Assembly (NCBI GenBank): GCA_942492825.1
Contig: OW818635.1
Span: forward strand, 1,364,001 to 1,428,000
DNA: 64,000 nucleotides
Reading direction: 5' to 3'
From: GWE2-51-13 sp942492825
GTDB lineage: Bacteria; Bacillota_I; Bacilli_A; Erysipelotrichales; Erysipelotrichaceae
Shown here: one piece after another, positions 1 to 8,812 of the stretch
How positions within the stretch are numbered: position 1 is the first letter of the stretch
How the letters are laid out: each line of letters starts with the position of its first letter
The notes under the pieces: generated by a model
Told to the model about the DNA's origin: nothing
The model's input: only the letters and a program-made list of their open reading frames with translations
Databases searched by the model: none
Position numbers and translations under genes: made by a program

Positions 1-159
1 CATGATTCCGGCGACTTGCGTATAGTCTATTCCCAAATTGTGAAAACTATGTGTCAGATGCTTCTTGGTGGTCCCACAATCAATAACAAGCCGGGTATCC
101 CCGGCTTGGATGATGCAACAATTTCCTTTGGAACCGCTGGCGAGTAAGTGAAAATTCAT
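1..159 (-). CDS. walJ: WalJ/YycJ-type MBL-fold hydrolase, N-terminal part only
   Basis: The first 53 codons of a gene that runs off the window edge. The reading begins MNFHLLASGSKGNC and continues with an LVIDCG stretch, which matches the first strand and glycine-rich turn of the WalJ (YycJ) metallo-beta-lactamase-fold family. The metal-binding HxHxDH motif would lie beyond the window. The start codon follows the stop of the M23 peptidase by one base (TAAgATG), so the two are co-transcribed. In Bacillus walJ ends the walRK cell-wall regulon operon; here it follows a cell-wall peptidase instead. Family call is by motif only. Confidence 0.75.
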   Translation of the reverse strand, partial: MNFHLLASGSKGNCCIIQAGDTRLVIDCGTTKKHLTHSFHNLGIDYTQVAGIM

Positions 160-160
160 C

Positions 161-1648
161 TTAGCACCCCAAGACGCGGCACGGATTAATCCAATTCCCG
201 TTAAGCTTGACCCCGAAGTGGACATGCGGGCCGGTCGCGACCCCGGTCATCCCGATCTTCCCGATGATTTCGCCTTTTTCGACGGCGACACCGGCTGGGA
301 AGAAAGCCATTTTCGAAAGATGGTTATATTTGGTTGAGTAACCGTTGTTATGATTGATGATAATGTAGTAACCGGAAATCGAATGCCATCCCCGTTCCGC
401 AACGACACCGCGGTCAGCCGCATAGACGTTTCCGTAACGGTTATAACGGTTCTGAAGATCGATCGCGTAGTGTCCGGAATAACACATCCAACGGCATGTA
501 ATGTTGACATTGTCGATCGGATAACGGAAACGACCGGTACCGATGCCCGGTACGACTTTCGTTCCGACGCGTACGACTTCCTGAATCGGTTGTTTCACAA
601 CGACGTAAGAGATCCTCTTATATCCTGCCATTTCACCGTTGACATACGTTTCTTCGTATTTAACGTTCGCATAGCCATTTTGATCGTTGGTTTGAACAAC
701 CCTCAATCCTTCGCGCAATGTCGGATCATTGACATATTTCGTCGATTTCGGATAAACGGTTTCTTTGGTTAAACGTTCACGCGTAACGATAACGTTGATC
801 GGTGAATCAAAGTAAGTCACGTTTAGCTGTGTCCCTGCTTGTAAGATTTGGTTGGTCGATTTAAGGGTTTCCGAGTTGATCGTTACGATTTGTTGGGCGC
901 TTAATCCGTTAAGCGAACCGACCCCTTCGACCGTATCGTAGGGTTTGACGGTGTAGTACTTCTTCTCGACGCCATAACCGTAACTTAGGAAATAGATGAT
1001 CGAGTTTTTATCCATGAGAATATCCGATTTTGATGCCAACCCTTGGGTTACCGTGGTCGTTTCCACGACGGAAATTCCGATTTCACGTTCTCCGTAAGTT
1101 TTCAATTCAGCCGGGACTTCTTTTTTCTTGATCAGTTCTAGTGCTTGTTGGGAGATGAAGTTGGTCAGGTATTGTTCCTTGGCCGCCTCGAAATCCTCAA
1201 TGTTTTTGACATAGATGATCGCGCCGTTGGAAAACTCGATCTTGTTGGTTTGAACGGAGAAAAGATCGTTTTCTTTCAGATAGGCGAAAATCTCCGCATC
1301 CTTGTTTTCGTAGGTGACATAGCTTTGTTCGGTGGTGATGATGACATCTTCCCCAAGTCCGATTCGGGTATCCGGGAAACTTTCCTTATAACTTTCGTTA
1401 TAAACTTCGGAAAGTAACGCGTCGATTTTTGATGCATCTGTTAATACGCCGATCAACTGTTGCTTGACATAGACTTTCGTAATCGGAGTCGATTTCTCAA
1501 GGGTTTGATCGATATTCTGTGTAACGATCGAAGTCTCGCTCAATGCGTTGACCCACCCGCTTTTACGGGATGAGTTCAAGTTTTCGCTGATGTATACGAC
1601 GCCTAAACTCAATAGGAAAGCAAGGAGAATTGGAAGTAGCTTCTTCAT
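161..1648 (-). CDS. M23 family peptidoglycan endopeptidase with LysM-like and G5 domains
   Basis: A 495-residue exported cell-wall hydrolase. Residues 1-22 form a signal or anchor segment. Residues about 232-280 look like a LysM module (YTVKPYDTVEGV..), 287-365 resemble a G5 domain, and 390-490 are the LytM/M23 zinc peptidase. The metal and catalytic residues are visible: H393 and D397 (HYAID), H443 (YNHLS) and the HVH pair 475-477. The substrate is expected to be peptide cross-links of peptidoglycan. It starts two bases after the dnaB stop with a strong AAGGAGG site and closes the rpsF-to-dnaB transcription unit just before walJ. The specific bond cut cannot be told. Confidence 0.9.
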   Translation of the reverse strand: MKKLLPILLAFLLSLGVVYISENLNSSRKSGWVNALSETSIVTQNIDQTLEKSTPITKVYVKQQLIGVLTDASKIDALLSEVYNESYKESFPDTRIGLGEDVIITTEQSYVTYENKDAEIFAYLKENDLFSVQTNKIEFSNGAIIYVKNIEDFEAAKEQYLTNFISQQALELIKKKEVPAELKTYGEREIGISVVETTTVTQGLASKSDILMDKNSIIYFLSYGYGVEKKYYTVKPYDTVEGVGSLNGLSAQQIVTINSETLKSTNQILQAGTQLNVTYFDSPINVIVTRERLTKETVYPKSTKYVNDPTLREGLRVVQTNDQNGYANVKYEETYVNGEMAGYKRISYVVVKQPIQEVVRVGTKVVPGIGTGRFRYPIDNVNITCRWMCYSGHYAIDLQNRYNRYGNVYAADRGVVAERGWHSISGYYIIINHNNGYSTKYNHLSKMAFFPAGVAVEKGEIIGKIGMTGVATGPHVHFGVKLNGNWINPCRVLGC

Positions 1649-1650
1649 GC

Positions 1651-3000
1651 TTACCCTCCTTTCGAGGGGATGGCACCCTCGGCGTAATTGTAGAAACTAT
1701 TGATGGTACGTTCGAACGCCAGTTTGATGATCTGCGTCGGTCCGTTACGATGTTTTGCGATATCGACATCCACTTCTTCGGTTTCAGGAACTTCATCTCC
1801 GCGGTTATAGTATGCGTCACGATACAGGAAGACGACCAAATCGGCGTCTTGTTCGAGCGCTCCGGATTCGCGCAGGTCGCTTAACATCGGATGTTTGTCG
1901 GTCCGATGTTCGACGGTACGGGAAAGCTGCGATAAAGCGATGACCGGAACTTTGAGTTCACGGGCCAAAGCTTTCAGTCCGCGGGAAATTTCGGAGACTT
2001 CCTGTTGGCGGTTTTCGGAATTGCGGCCGGAACCTGAAATCAGCTGGATGTAGTCGATGACAACCATGCACAATCCATGTTCGGATTGGAGTTTGCGACA
2101 TTTCGAAAAGATCTCCGCGACCCGTACGCCCGGGCTATCGTCGATGAAAATCTTGGCCATGCGTAATTCGGTGGCGGCTTCGTTAAGTTGGTTCCACTCG
2201 TTATTGACAAGATAACCCGTTCTGAGTTTTTGTCCCGGAATGCGTGATTTCGCCGACAACATACGCGAAATCAACTGTTCGGCCGGCATTTCCAATGAAA
2301 AGAGTGCGACCGCCTGATTGTTGATTTGAGCGGAGTTCATCGCCAAGTTCAATGCGAACGCGGTCTTTCCCATGGAAGGACGGGCGGCCAAGATGATGAG
2401 ATCGCCTTTTTGGAAACCGTTGGTACAACGATCTAAATCGCGATATCCCGTCGCCGTTCCAGTGATCGCGGAGCGATTGGTACTCATCTTTTGGATGTTA
2501 TCCACAACCGAGGTTACGACTTCCTTGGCGACCCGGAAATCTCCGGTTCGCCGCGTACGTGTCACATTCAACAATTGCTTTTCGGCGCGGTCCATGACCT
2601 CGTCGACATCCGTTCCCGCATTGAATCCTTCATCCGCGATAGTTTGAGCCGTTAAGATCAAGTTACGTAGATAGGCTTTATTTTGAATCAGTTCGATGTA
2701 ATATTTGGTGTTGGCGCTGGAAACCGACGAATCGGAGAGTTCGAGGATAAAGTCGACACCTCCGATGGTTGAAAGTACGTTGAGGTCGTTACATCTTCCG
2801 ATCAAGCCCGGGGCGTCGATTGGTTTTCCTTCTTCATGCATCCCCATCATCACGGTGAAAAGACGCTTGTGCGCCTCCACGTAGAATTCTTCCGCATGCA
2901 AGCCCTGTTCAAGAGCGACATTGACGGCGGAAGGATAGACAAGCATGCTCGAAAGGAGCGCCTGCTCGGCTTCGATGCTATTGGGAAGTTGACGACTCAT
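1651..3000 (-). CDS. dnaB: Replicative DNA helicase
   Basis: A 449-residue hexameric fork helicase, called DnaC in Bacillus. The N-terminal DnaB domain covers about residues 1-105 and is followed by a linker and the RecA-like ATPase. The Walker A motif ARPSMGKT is at 206-213. The VVIDYIQLI stretch is Walker B, and the C-terminal part keeps the usual arginine-finger context. Length is normal for the family. The start has a GAGG site 7-8 bases upstream. It lies three bases after rplI, the order seen in many Bacillota (rplI-dnaB). Confidence 0.97.
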   Translation of the reverse strand: MSRQLPNSIEAEQALLSSMLVYPSAVNVALEQGLHAEEFYVEAHKRLFTVMMGMHEEGKPIDAPGLIGRCNDLNVLSTIGGVDFILELSDSSVSSANTKYYIELIQNKAYLRNLILTAQTIADEGFNAGTDVDEVMDRAEKQLLNVTRTRRTGDFRVAKEVVTSVVDNIQKMSTNRSAITGTATGYRDLDRCTNGFQKGDLIILAARPSMGKTAFALNLAMNSAQINNQAVALFSLEMPAEQLISRMLSAKSRIPGQKLRTGYLVNNEWNQLNEAATELRMAKIFIDDSPGVRVAEIFSKCRKLQSEHGLCMVVIDYIQLISGSGRNSENRQQEVSEISRGLKALARELKVPVIALSQLSRTVEHRTDKHPMLSDLRESGALEQDADLVVFLYRDAYYNRGDEVPETEEVDVDIAKHRNGPTQIIKLAFERTINSFYNYAEGAIPSKGG

Positions 3001-3003
3001 GCG

Positions 3004-3459
3004 TTACCTCGTTTCGACGGCTTTCAGATGAACGGTGATCTGCGCGCTGACGGTTCTGTGAAGATCGATACTGATCTTATTTAATCCTAAGGTATTGATT
3101 GCCCCGTTGTCCACGATTTTTCGTTTATCGATCGTGATTCCGTGATCTTTCTGGAGTTTCTCGGCGATTTGTTTGGTGCTGATCGATCCGAAGACCTTTC
3201 CGCCCTCGCCGGTTTTCACATCGAAAACCAAGGTGATCTTCGCTAGTTTTTCCTTCAATGCTTCCGCTTCCGCGATTCTCTGTTTTTCTTTTAGATCATC
3301 CTGCAGTTTCTGATTGTCCAAAATACCCAAACTGGTCTTGGATGCTTCGACTGCTTTTCCATTACGAATCAGAAAATTACGGGCATATCCGTCCGCGACT
3401 TCGACGACTTGTTCTTTTTTACCGACGTTCTTGACGTCTTCAAGCAAGATGACTTTCAT
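3004..3459 (-). CDS. rplI: Ribosomal protein bL9
   Basis: A 151-residue protein of the large subunit. The N-terminal RNA-binding domain is diagnostic (MKVILLEDVKNVGKK, then VADGYARNFLIRNGKA). A long charged helix and the C-terminal domain follow, as in the two-lobed L9. Its first 20 bases overlap the end of gdpP, so translation is probably coupled. The ribosome site GAGGAAA lies inside the last codons of gdpP. Confidence 0.97.
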   Translation of the reverse strand: MKVILLEDVKNVGKKEQVVEVADGYARNFLIRNGKAVEASKTSLGILDNQKLQDDLKEKQRIAEAEALKEKLAKITLVFDVKTGEGGKVFGSISTKQIAEKLQKDHGITIDKRKIVDNGAINTLGLNKISIDLHRTVSAQITVHLKAVETR

Positions 3460-5422
3460 GTTTGATTTCCTCTTCTTCCAGGTATTGCCGGATTGTTTCT
3501 TCCAATTCTTCTTTTAGCTTCGTTACGGTCGTATTTTCCCGTTGGAGTGCGGCGGCTGAGAAATGCCCGCCCCCGTTCATCCGTTCGATGATCGAATGGA
3601 CGTTGATTTTCCCTTTGGATCGTGCCGAAAGTGCAACGGTCTTATCATCGATGTTGGCGATGACAAACGCGGCTTCCACGTCTTTGACCGACAACATTTG
3701 GTCAGCGACTTGCGATAGGATGGCACGCGGCGCCACGCCTCCATCATCGAGCGCGGAGATGACGATGCCCGAGTCTTTCTTCTCACATTTCTTCAATATC
3801 CGTGTTTTGATCTCAAAGTCCGTAAAATCATCTTTGAGTAAATCATCGGCTTCATAAGTATCCGCTCCGTATTTCTTAAGTAAGGACGCGGCTTCGAACG
3901 TACGCGACCCGGTCCGATTGCGGAAACGGTTTGTATCGATCAGAATCCCCGTCAAAATCAGCGTGGCTTCTTCGCTGACGAATTCGACGCCGTTTGTTTG
4001 ATAGGGGACCAGTTCGCTGACCAACTCGGAGGTCGAGGACGCTGCCGTCTCCAAATAAACCAATACCGGCGTAAAGTTGAAATCACTGCTTCGACGGTGA
4101 TGGTCGATGACGACCACTTTACGTGCTTTTTCGATCACGCTTTGCGCGTTGGATTGATTGGCGATGTGATGGTCGACCATGACGACCAAAGTATCTTTGG
4201 TTAAGTTATCCAATGCTTCCGCTTCGCTGACCATGTGATGGTTAGAATTTAAAATATCTTTGTATTTAACCATGGCGTTGGATAACTTCGCTTCCAATCC
4301 GCCGGATCGACTCACGATCCGTACCGACTTACCATAGGATTGGACGATTCGGCTAATCGCGATTGCCGCACCCATACAGTCGAAGTCCATTTCTTTGTGT
4401 CCGACGACGATAACATCGGAAGATTGTTGGATGAGATCGCGCAGGGTTTGTGCGATAACGCGCACACGAACTTTACTTCTTTTTTCCTGCGCTTCGCTGC
4501 TTCCGCCGAAATATTTGACATCTTCCCCAAACCGTTTGATGGCGATTTGATCGCCGCCGCGACTTTGAGCCAATTCGAGAAGATTGTTGACCATTTCTTC
4601 AAGTTGGATGAAATCCGCCGTTCCGCGCGCAAACGCCATCGAAAGGGTAATTGCCGCATCCATGTTTTGCGCCGTCGTACGGATATAGTTTAAAATCGAG
4701 AAACGTTCATTTAAGATTTCGTTAAAGATTTTTTCGTTAAGTACCAAAAGGAATCGGTCGTTCTTGATCCGTTTCACGAACATGCCTTTGTTTTTCGCCC
4801 AATCGACCACGGGTTGGCGTAACTTACTATCGACGAACGCGATCTTTTGTTCTTCTTCGTATTGGATCGTTTCTTCATAATTATCCAAATGGATCAATCC
4901 AAGTACGACTTGTTCTTTCACATAAAGGTCGCGCAGATGATCATTGACCGTCACATCCTTTAAGAATAATGTCTGTCCGTCTTCTTTGCGAACGATTTCA
5001 TATTTATAGTCATCAACTTCGGCGATGACGTTTTCTTCGTCACCTGTAAACAAGGCGTTGGTTTTCGGGATCCACGATGTCACTTTACGACCGATGATAT
5101 CATAACCGCGTTGTTCCAAGAGTTCGCTGATCCATGTGATCGTATAATTCTCGTCATAGGTGAGAAATCCGATTTCCCCAAAAATAAAAGCTTCTTTCGC
5201 ATCACTTCCCAGTACCCGTGAAATCGTCAACACTCGTTTGCGTTGATCTTCCTGGTAAGTATCCATCAAGATCCATATAAGGGCAATGTTGACGAGGATG
5301 ATCAGAATGTCGAAACCGTTGAAATCAATTTGAAATACAAAGTGAACCAAGGCAAAAAGCGCGACTTCCGCCACGATGATCGCGATGATACGTAATCGAA
5401 GTTTCGCAAACTGTTCAAACAC
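3440..5422 (-). CDS. gdpP: Cyclic-di-AMP phosphodiesterase GdpP
   Basis: A 660-residue membrane enzyme that hydrolyses c-di-AMP. Two membrane helices lie within residues 10-52, followed by a PAS-like region (about 80-165), a degenerate GGDEF domain (about 170-300) and DHH/DHHA1 domains from about 330. Metal ligands are visible at H342, D346 and D348 (GHKEMDFD), a second VDHH near 417, and the DHH motif at 440-442. The C terminus has the GGGH motif of DHHA1. Translation starts at GTG with GGAGG upstream. It sits between yybS and rplI, the classic Bacillota position. Confidence 0.95.
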   Translation of the reverse strand: MFEQFAKLRLRIIAIIVAEVALFALVHFVFQIDFNGFDILIILVNIALIWILMDTYQEDQRKRVLTISRVLGSDAKEAFIFGEIGFLTYDENYTITWISELLEQRGYDIIGRKVTSWIPKTNALFTGDEENVIAEVDDYKYEIVRKEDGQTLFLKDVTVNDHLRDLYVKEQVVLGLIHLDNYEETIQYEEEQKIAFVDSKLRQPVVDWAKNKGMFVKRIKNDRFLLVLNEKIFNEILNERFSILNYIRTTAQNMDAAITLSMAFARGTADFIQLEEMVNNLLELAQSRGGDQIAIKRFGEDVKYFGGSSEAQEKRSKVRVRVIAQTLRDLIQQSSDVIVVGHKEMDFDCMGAAIAISRIVQSYGKSVRIVSRSGGLEAKLSNAMVKYKDILNSNHHMVSEAEALDNLTKDTLVVMVDHHIANQSNAQSVIEKARKVVVIDHHRRSSDFNFTPVLVYLETAASSTSELVSELVPYQTNGVEFVSEEATLILTGILIDTNRFRNRTGSRTFEAASLLKKYGADTYEADDLLKDDFTDFEIKTRILKKCEKKDSGIVISALDDGGVAPRAILSQVADQMLSVKDVEAAFVIANIDDKTVALSARSKGKINVHSIIERMNGGGHFSAAALQRENTTVTKLKEELEETIRQYLEEEEIKHESHLA

Positions 5423-5426
5423 GTGG

Positions 5427-6338
5427 TTACCTCCGGTACAAGACCCGAATTCGAAAGTCGGTTAATATATCCATGGCTCCTAGGATGATGGCGACATAAA
5501 CCATCACGCTTATAAGCAATAAGAAAGCGAAGAGTCCGTAAAGCGCCAGATACTTGATTTTATACTTGACCGCAGCCAAATTGAGGACGATGAAGAAGTC
5601 GAAGACAAATAATAGGACGGCAATCATAAAGATCAAGTTCGCGGCGACTTGGATGTCCATGTCCGTGATCTTGAGAAATCTTACTACGACCGGGGTAAAT
5701 AACAAAAGCAAAGCGATCCAACCCATCCATTGCGGAACGCGGATCGTATGTAACGGTCGCATTGGTAAGACGGCGATGCGAAGACGTTTCAACAGGACGA
5801 TGGCGGCGATATGGGTCATCAGCGACTGTAGGACGGCCGTCAACATGACGACCAGAGGATACATCGCGTAAAGCGTCGCGATCATCGTTTGATCGACTTT
5901 CAACCCATCGATCGTCTTCAATGCGTCGACGATCAGATTTACGTCTTCCATCACATTATAACCAAAAAAGGCGGCGAATGCATACGTAGTAATAAAGAGC
6001 GTGGCGGCAGTGATGACGATCGTGACACCTAAGAGCCATTCGTTGGCTTTTTGTTTGCGTACGCCATACCCGTAAACAACCCCGTTGATCAGCCCAGTCG
6101 CCAAAAAGAACAATGATTGCGGAGTGCCCAAGAGTACTCCCACGACAACCATCCCAAAGAACACAAGCAACGCGTTTTTTGCGCCGTGCTTAACCGTGTA
6201 GAAGATCAAGGGTAACGGAATGAGAAAGGCGACGTATTGTTCCAAGAGAAAGGCAAACTGCCGATTTATGATCACAAACAATCCAATCAGCGCGATCATC
6301 ATCGCGCCGTCGGTAATATAGCGTACGGAATGACGCAT
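5427..6338 (-). CDS. yybS: YybS-like DUF2232 integral membrane protein
   Basis: A 303-residue polytopic membrane protein with about eight hydrophobic helices, matching in size, layout and location the DUF2232 (YybS) family that precedes gdpP in Bacillota. The family resembles the S components of ECF transporters but no substrate is known. The start has an AAAGGAG site. It stops four bases before the gdpP GTG start. Function is not assigned. Confidence 0.8.
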   Translation of the reverse strand: MRHSVRYITDGAMMIALIGLFVIINRQFAFLLEQYVAFLIPLPLIFYTVKHGAKNALLVFFGMVVVGVLLGTPQSLFFLATGLINGVVYGYGVRKQKANEWLLGVTIVITAATLFITTYAFAAFFGYNVMEDVNLIVDALKTIDGLKVDQTMIATLYAMYPLVVMLTAVLQSLMTHIAAIVLLKRLRIAVLPMRPLHTIRVPQWMGWIALLLLFTPVVVRFLKITDMDIQVAANLIFMIAVLLFVFDFFIVLNLAAVKYKIKYLALYGLFAFLLLISVMVYVAIILGAMDILTDFRIRVLYRR

Positions 6339-6357
6339 TGAAACTCCTTTCGATACA

Positions 6358-6386
6358 TAAAACCTCCATCTTACCGATGGAGGTTT
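6358..6386 (-). terminator. Stem-loop after rpsR, probable partial terminator
   Basis: An 11-base-pair stem (6360-6370 with 6376-6386, loop TTACC) followed on the minus strand by only four T residues. It separates rpsF-ssb-rpsR from yybS-gdpP-rplI-dnaB, so it may reduce read-through rather than stop it. Confidence 0.6.
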
Positions 6387-6394
6387 GGGTGAAC

Positions 6395-6625
6395 TTAGTC
6401 GGCTACGTAAGGCAGCAAGGCCATCTGACGCGCACGTTTGATCGAGGTCGCCAACATGCGTTGATATTTAGCGCGGGTGCCGGTGACACGTCTCGGAATG
6501 ATCTTGCCGTTTGCGGAGATAAATCTCTTTAACAGTTCGATATCCTTATAATCGATCGTCGTGATGTTGTTCTTCGTGAAGTAACAGACTTTCTTACGAC
6601 CCATTCTTTGTTTTTTGAATGCCAT
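6395..6625 (-). CDS. rpsR: Ribosomal protein bS18
   Basis: A 76-residue basic small-subunit protein. The central stretch TIDYKDIELLKRFIS and the following GKIIPRR..TGT are the S18 signature. It binds S6 on the platform of the 30S subunit. It lies third in the conserved rpsF-ssb-rpsR operon, 18 bases after ssb, with an AGGAGAT ribosome site. Confidence 0.98.
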   Translation of the reverse strand: MAFKKQRMGRKKVCYFTKNNITTIDYKDIELLKRFISANGKIIPRRVTGTRAKYQRMLATSIKRARQMALLPYVAD

Positions 6626-6643
6626 GGTAGATCTCCTTTCTTT

Positions 6644-7102
6644 CTAAAATGGCAGGTCATCGCTGGAAATATCCAGCAAAGGCCCGGTATTGAAGTCTTC
6701 ATCCGCGGTATTGTTGTCGGGGTAATAGCCTTGCGACTGACCTTGCGACGGCGCGGTGAAGTTTTGCGAACGATTTTCGCTAGCACCTTTGGATTCCAAG
6801 AGTTGAACCGAGTCACACGTAACTTCCGTCGTGTAGACTTTCTTTCCGTCGGCGCCATCGTAACTCCCTGTGGTGATACGACCTTCGACTCCGATCAACG
6901 AACCCTTGCGAACATATTGACCGACGAATTCCGCCGTACGTTCCCATGTGGTGCATCGAATGAAGTCTGCTTGTTCTTGCTGTCCTGCCGTCGTGCGACG
7001 ATTGCACGCGACGGTGAAGGACGCGACGGATTTTCCAGTCTGCGTTTTACGCAACTCCGGATCTTTGGTGATCCGACCAACTAATACGACGCGGTTGATC
7101 AT
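6644..7102 (-). CDS. ssb: Single-stranded DNA-binding protein
   Basis: A 152-residue SSB. The OB fold covers residues 1-105 (MINRVVLVGRITKDPELR, then TGKSVASFTVACNR). A glutamine- and glycine-rich linker follows, and the acidic tip DISSDDLPF at the C terminus recruits replication partners. It protects single strands during replication and repair. Its place between rpsF and rpsR is the usual one. Confidence 0.98.
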   Translation of the reverse strand: MINRVVLVGRITKDPELRKTQTGKSVASFTVACNRRTTAGQQEQADFIRCTTWERTAEFVGQYVRKGSLIGVEGRITTGSYDGADGKKVYTTEVTCDSVQLLESKGASENRSQNFTAPSQGQSQGYYPDNNTADEDFNTGPLLDISSDDLPF

Positions 7103-7116
7103 ACGGACACCTCCAC

Positions 7117-7407
7117 TTACTCTTCTTCCAGATTGAGGATCATGTGTCTTACGACGTTGTTGTTGATACGCGCCAGACGATCGAATTCCTTAACCGTTTC
7201 CGGTAAAGCTTCGATGTTCAAAACGACGTAGTAACCTTTGGTCATGTCTTCGATCTTGTATGCGAACTCTTTAACTCCCCATTCGTCAACTTTTACGATG
7301 TTACCGCCGTTATTGGTGATAATACCATGTAATACGTTGATGACTTCTTGGCGAGCGGCATCGTCGAGCGACGCGTTCACAATGTACATGACTTCATACT
7401 TTCTCAT
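7117..7407 (-). CDS. rpsF: Ribosomal protein bS6
   Basis: A 96-residue small-subunit protein starting MRKYEVMYIVNASLDD, with the GYYVVLNIEA strand typical of S6. It pairs with S18. It is the first gene of the operon. Its AAGGAGG ribosome site is the 3' arm of a leader stem (see the leader feature), suggesting autoregulation by the S6:S18 complex. Confidence 0.98.
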   Translation of the reverse strand: MRKYEVMYIVNASLDDAARQEVINVLHGIITNNGGNIVKVDEWGVKEFAYKIEDMTKGYYVVLNIEALPETVKEFDRLARINNNVVRHMILNLEEE

Positions 7408-7410
7408 TTG

Positions 7411-7473
7411 TACACCTCCTTATGGTCTTTGGCCCTCTCGGGCAAGGAGTAAATATGGGACATATCTACCCGT
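7411..7473 (-). promoter_or_regulatory. Candidate S6:S18 autoregulatory leader of rpsF
   Basis: In the transcript, CTCCTT pairs with AAGGAG, which is the rpsF Shine-Dalgarno. Between the arms is a small hairpin, GCCC-GAGA-GGGC, containing a CCG. Known S6:S18 leaders use a CCG next to a hairpin to imitate the 16S binding site. The pairing is seen directly; the ligand is inferred. Confidence 0.55.
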
Positions 7474-7479
7474 TTGTAC

Positions 7480-7508
7480 ATTATAGCAGATGAGGTACAG
7501 CTTGTAAA
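7480..7508 (-). promoter_or_regulatory. Strong sigma-A-type promoter of rpsF operon
   Basis: On the minus strand, TTTACA (7503-7508) and TATAAT (7480-7485) are separated by exactly 17 bases, and a TG extends the -10 box (TGCTATAAT). The transcript would begin near 7473. Confidence 0.8.
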
Positions 7509-7595
7509 TGAAATACGTAAAATCCCTTATTCATAAGGTTATCTTTGTATTTTCACCAAATTATCACATTTGATGATCGTTTTGTATTTCGTTAC

Positions 7596-7745
7596 TTAGC
7601 GTACCAAATAGTAAATCATCAACACGGAAATGATCGCCAATAGGATCATCAACCCATATTTGAAACTGGCGATATCCTTATATAGGATCTTGTTGCGCGC
7701 ATCCGCGCGGCGTTTGAATTCGCGAATGTCTTCTTCTCTACCCAT
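7596..7745 (-). CDS. Small single-pass membrane protein, 49 residues, unknown
   Basis: A short gene starting MGREEDIREFKRRADARN, a charged cytoplasmic-type head, followed by one hydrophobic helix (about residues 31-48) ending in YYLVR. It has a very strong ribosome site (GGGGAGGG) six bases before ATG and a TGGTATCAT extended -10 box just upstream at about 7784-7792. I do not recognise a family. Size, start signal and codon use argue that it is real. It is separate from rpsF, which has its own promoter downstream of it. Confidence 0.7.
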   Translation of the reverse strand: MGREEDIREFKRRADARNKILYKDIASFKYGLMILLAIISVLMIYYLVR

Positions 7746-7825
7746 ACTTCCCTCCCCATTTGTCAATCATGACTTCCCAGTTTCATGATACCATATTTCA
7801 TTGTGTGAGATTTCTAAAAGTTGAT

Positions 7826-7853
7826 GAAAAAAAACAAAGCGCCGTGCGGCGCT
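7826..7853 (-). terminator. Intrinsic terminator of ispD
   Basis: Seven GC-rich pairs (AGCGCCG/CGGCGCT, two-base loop) directly after the ispD stop, followed on the minus strand by a T-rich run broken by one G. Confidence 0.9.
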
Positions 7854-7856
7854 TGT

Positions 7857-8507
7857 TCATTTCGGCAGTTTCAGATCTTCCTGCGTTGTAATTTTAATGT
7901 TCGAATACGATCCTTCGATGATCTTGACGCGTGCTTTCGTATACGTTTCCACCATCTGCGCATCATCAGTGACTTTGATGCCCGCGATATAGGCGCGTTT
8001 GCATGCTTCCGTGATCAAACTCGTCTTAAACGCCTGCGGGGTTTGGGCTTGAATTAACCGCGTACGTTCGACTGTTTTGACGATATATCCGTTTTCGACT
8101 TCCTTGATCGTATCTTTGACCGGAACGCCTAGGATCGCCGCATCCTCGGTCTGCATCGCATCCAATAGATCGTCGACGCATTTCATCGGACACCACGGAC
8201 GCGCCCCATCATGAATGAGCACGACATCTTCGGTGACTGCCATCAACCCGTTGCGTACGCTCGCTTGGCGGGTTTCGCCGCCGGCGACATGGACGATTCG
8301 CCCGATTTCACGCTTCTTCATCGCGAGGGTCATTTCGTTCTGGTTGGTTACGATGACGATCTGCTTACAGCGCGGATCCTTCATGAAAAGTTCCATCGTC
8401 GTATCCAGGATCGTCGAACCTTCTTTTAACTTGTAGAAGACTTTATTGTAGCCTAGTCCCATTCGTTCTCCGCGTCCGGCGGCGACGATCAGTACGGAAT
8501 AGTCCAT
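7857..8507 (-). CDS. ispD: 2-C-methyl-D-erythritol 4-phosphate cytidylyltransferase
   Basis: A 216-residue enzyme of the MEP isoprenoid pathway that joins CTP to methylerythritol phosphate. The N-terminal nucleotide loop reads VAAGRGERMG, and VLIHDGARPWC matches the conserved IspD motif. Length is a little short of the usual 230. It stands alone, with its own terminator. A TarI (ribitol-phosphate cytidylyltransferase) role is possible because the families are close, and there is no ispF or tarJ beside it to decide. Confidence 0.8.
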   Translation of the reverse strand: MDYSVLIVAAGRGERMGLGYNKVFYKLKEGSTILDTTMELFMKDPRCKQIVIVTNQNEMTLAMKKREIGRIVHVAGGETRQASVRNGLMAVTEDVVLIHDGARPWCPMKCVDDLLDAMQTEDAAILGVPVKDTIKEVENGYIVKTVERTRLIQAQTPQAFKTSLITEACKRAYIAGIKVTDDAQMVETYTKARVKIIEGSYSNIKITTQEDLKLPK

Positions 8508-8594
8508 CGGATTACCTCGCTTGTTTTGTCCATTTTATCAGAGGATTCACTTAATGAAAAGGAGAATGTATCTTCGTGGGTTATCGGATTTGTA

Positions 8595-8623
8595 TTGCGT
8601 CGATTTGCCCGTCAGACTATAAT
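8595..8623 (+). promoter_or_regulatory. Promoter of the cobalamin riboswitch transcript
   Basis: TTGCGT (8595-8600), 17 bases, TATAAT (8618-8623). Predicted start near 8630, just at the 5' edge of the aptamer. Confidence 0.65.
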
Positions 8624-8626
8624 GAA

Positions 8627-8788
8627 GATGCAAAGAATGGTGCCCTTTGGGCTCAATAGGGAATTCGCCAAAAACGAAGCTGTCCCAGCAACTGTAGACA
8701 AGGACGACGGGAAAACGCCACTGCGCGATGCGCGGGAAGGCTCTCTTAGGATGATTTGTCAGCCAGTAGACCTGCCTTCTTATGCATC
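8627..8788 (+). promoter_or_regulatory. Cobalamin riboswitch aptamer
   Basis: All main blocks of the AdoCbl-type aptamer are readable in order: GGTGCC (8639-8644), GGGAATTC (8659-8666), AGCTGTCCCAGCAACTGT (8678-8695), GCCACTG (8717-8723), GGGAAGGC (8734-8741) and the B12 box AGCCAGTAGACCTGCC (8761-8776). A closing P1 stem pairs GATGCA..AGAA (8627-8637) with TTCT..TGCATC (8777-8788). It precedes B12 uptake and adenosylation genes, as expected. Confidence 0.95.
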
Positions 8789-8812
8789 GCTTTTATCTTC
8801 TGGGAACAAGAT

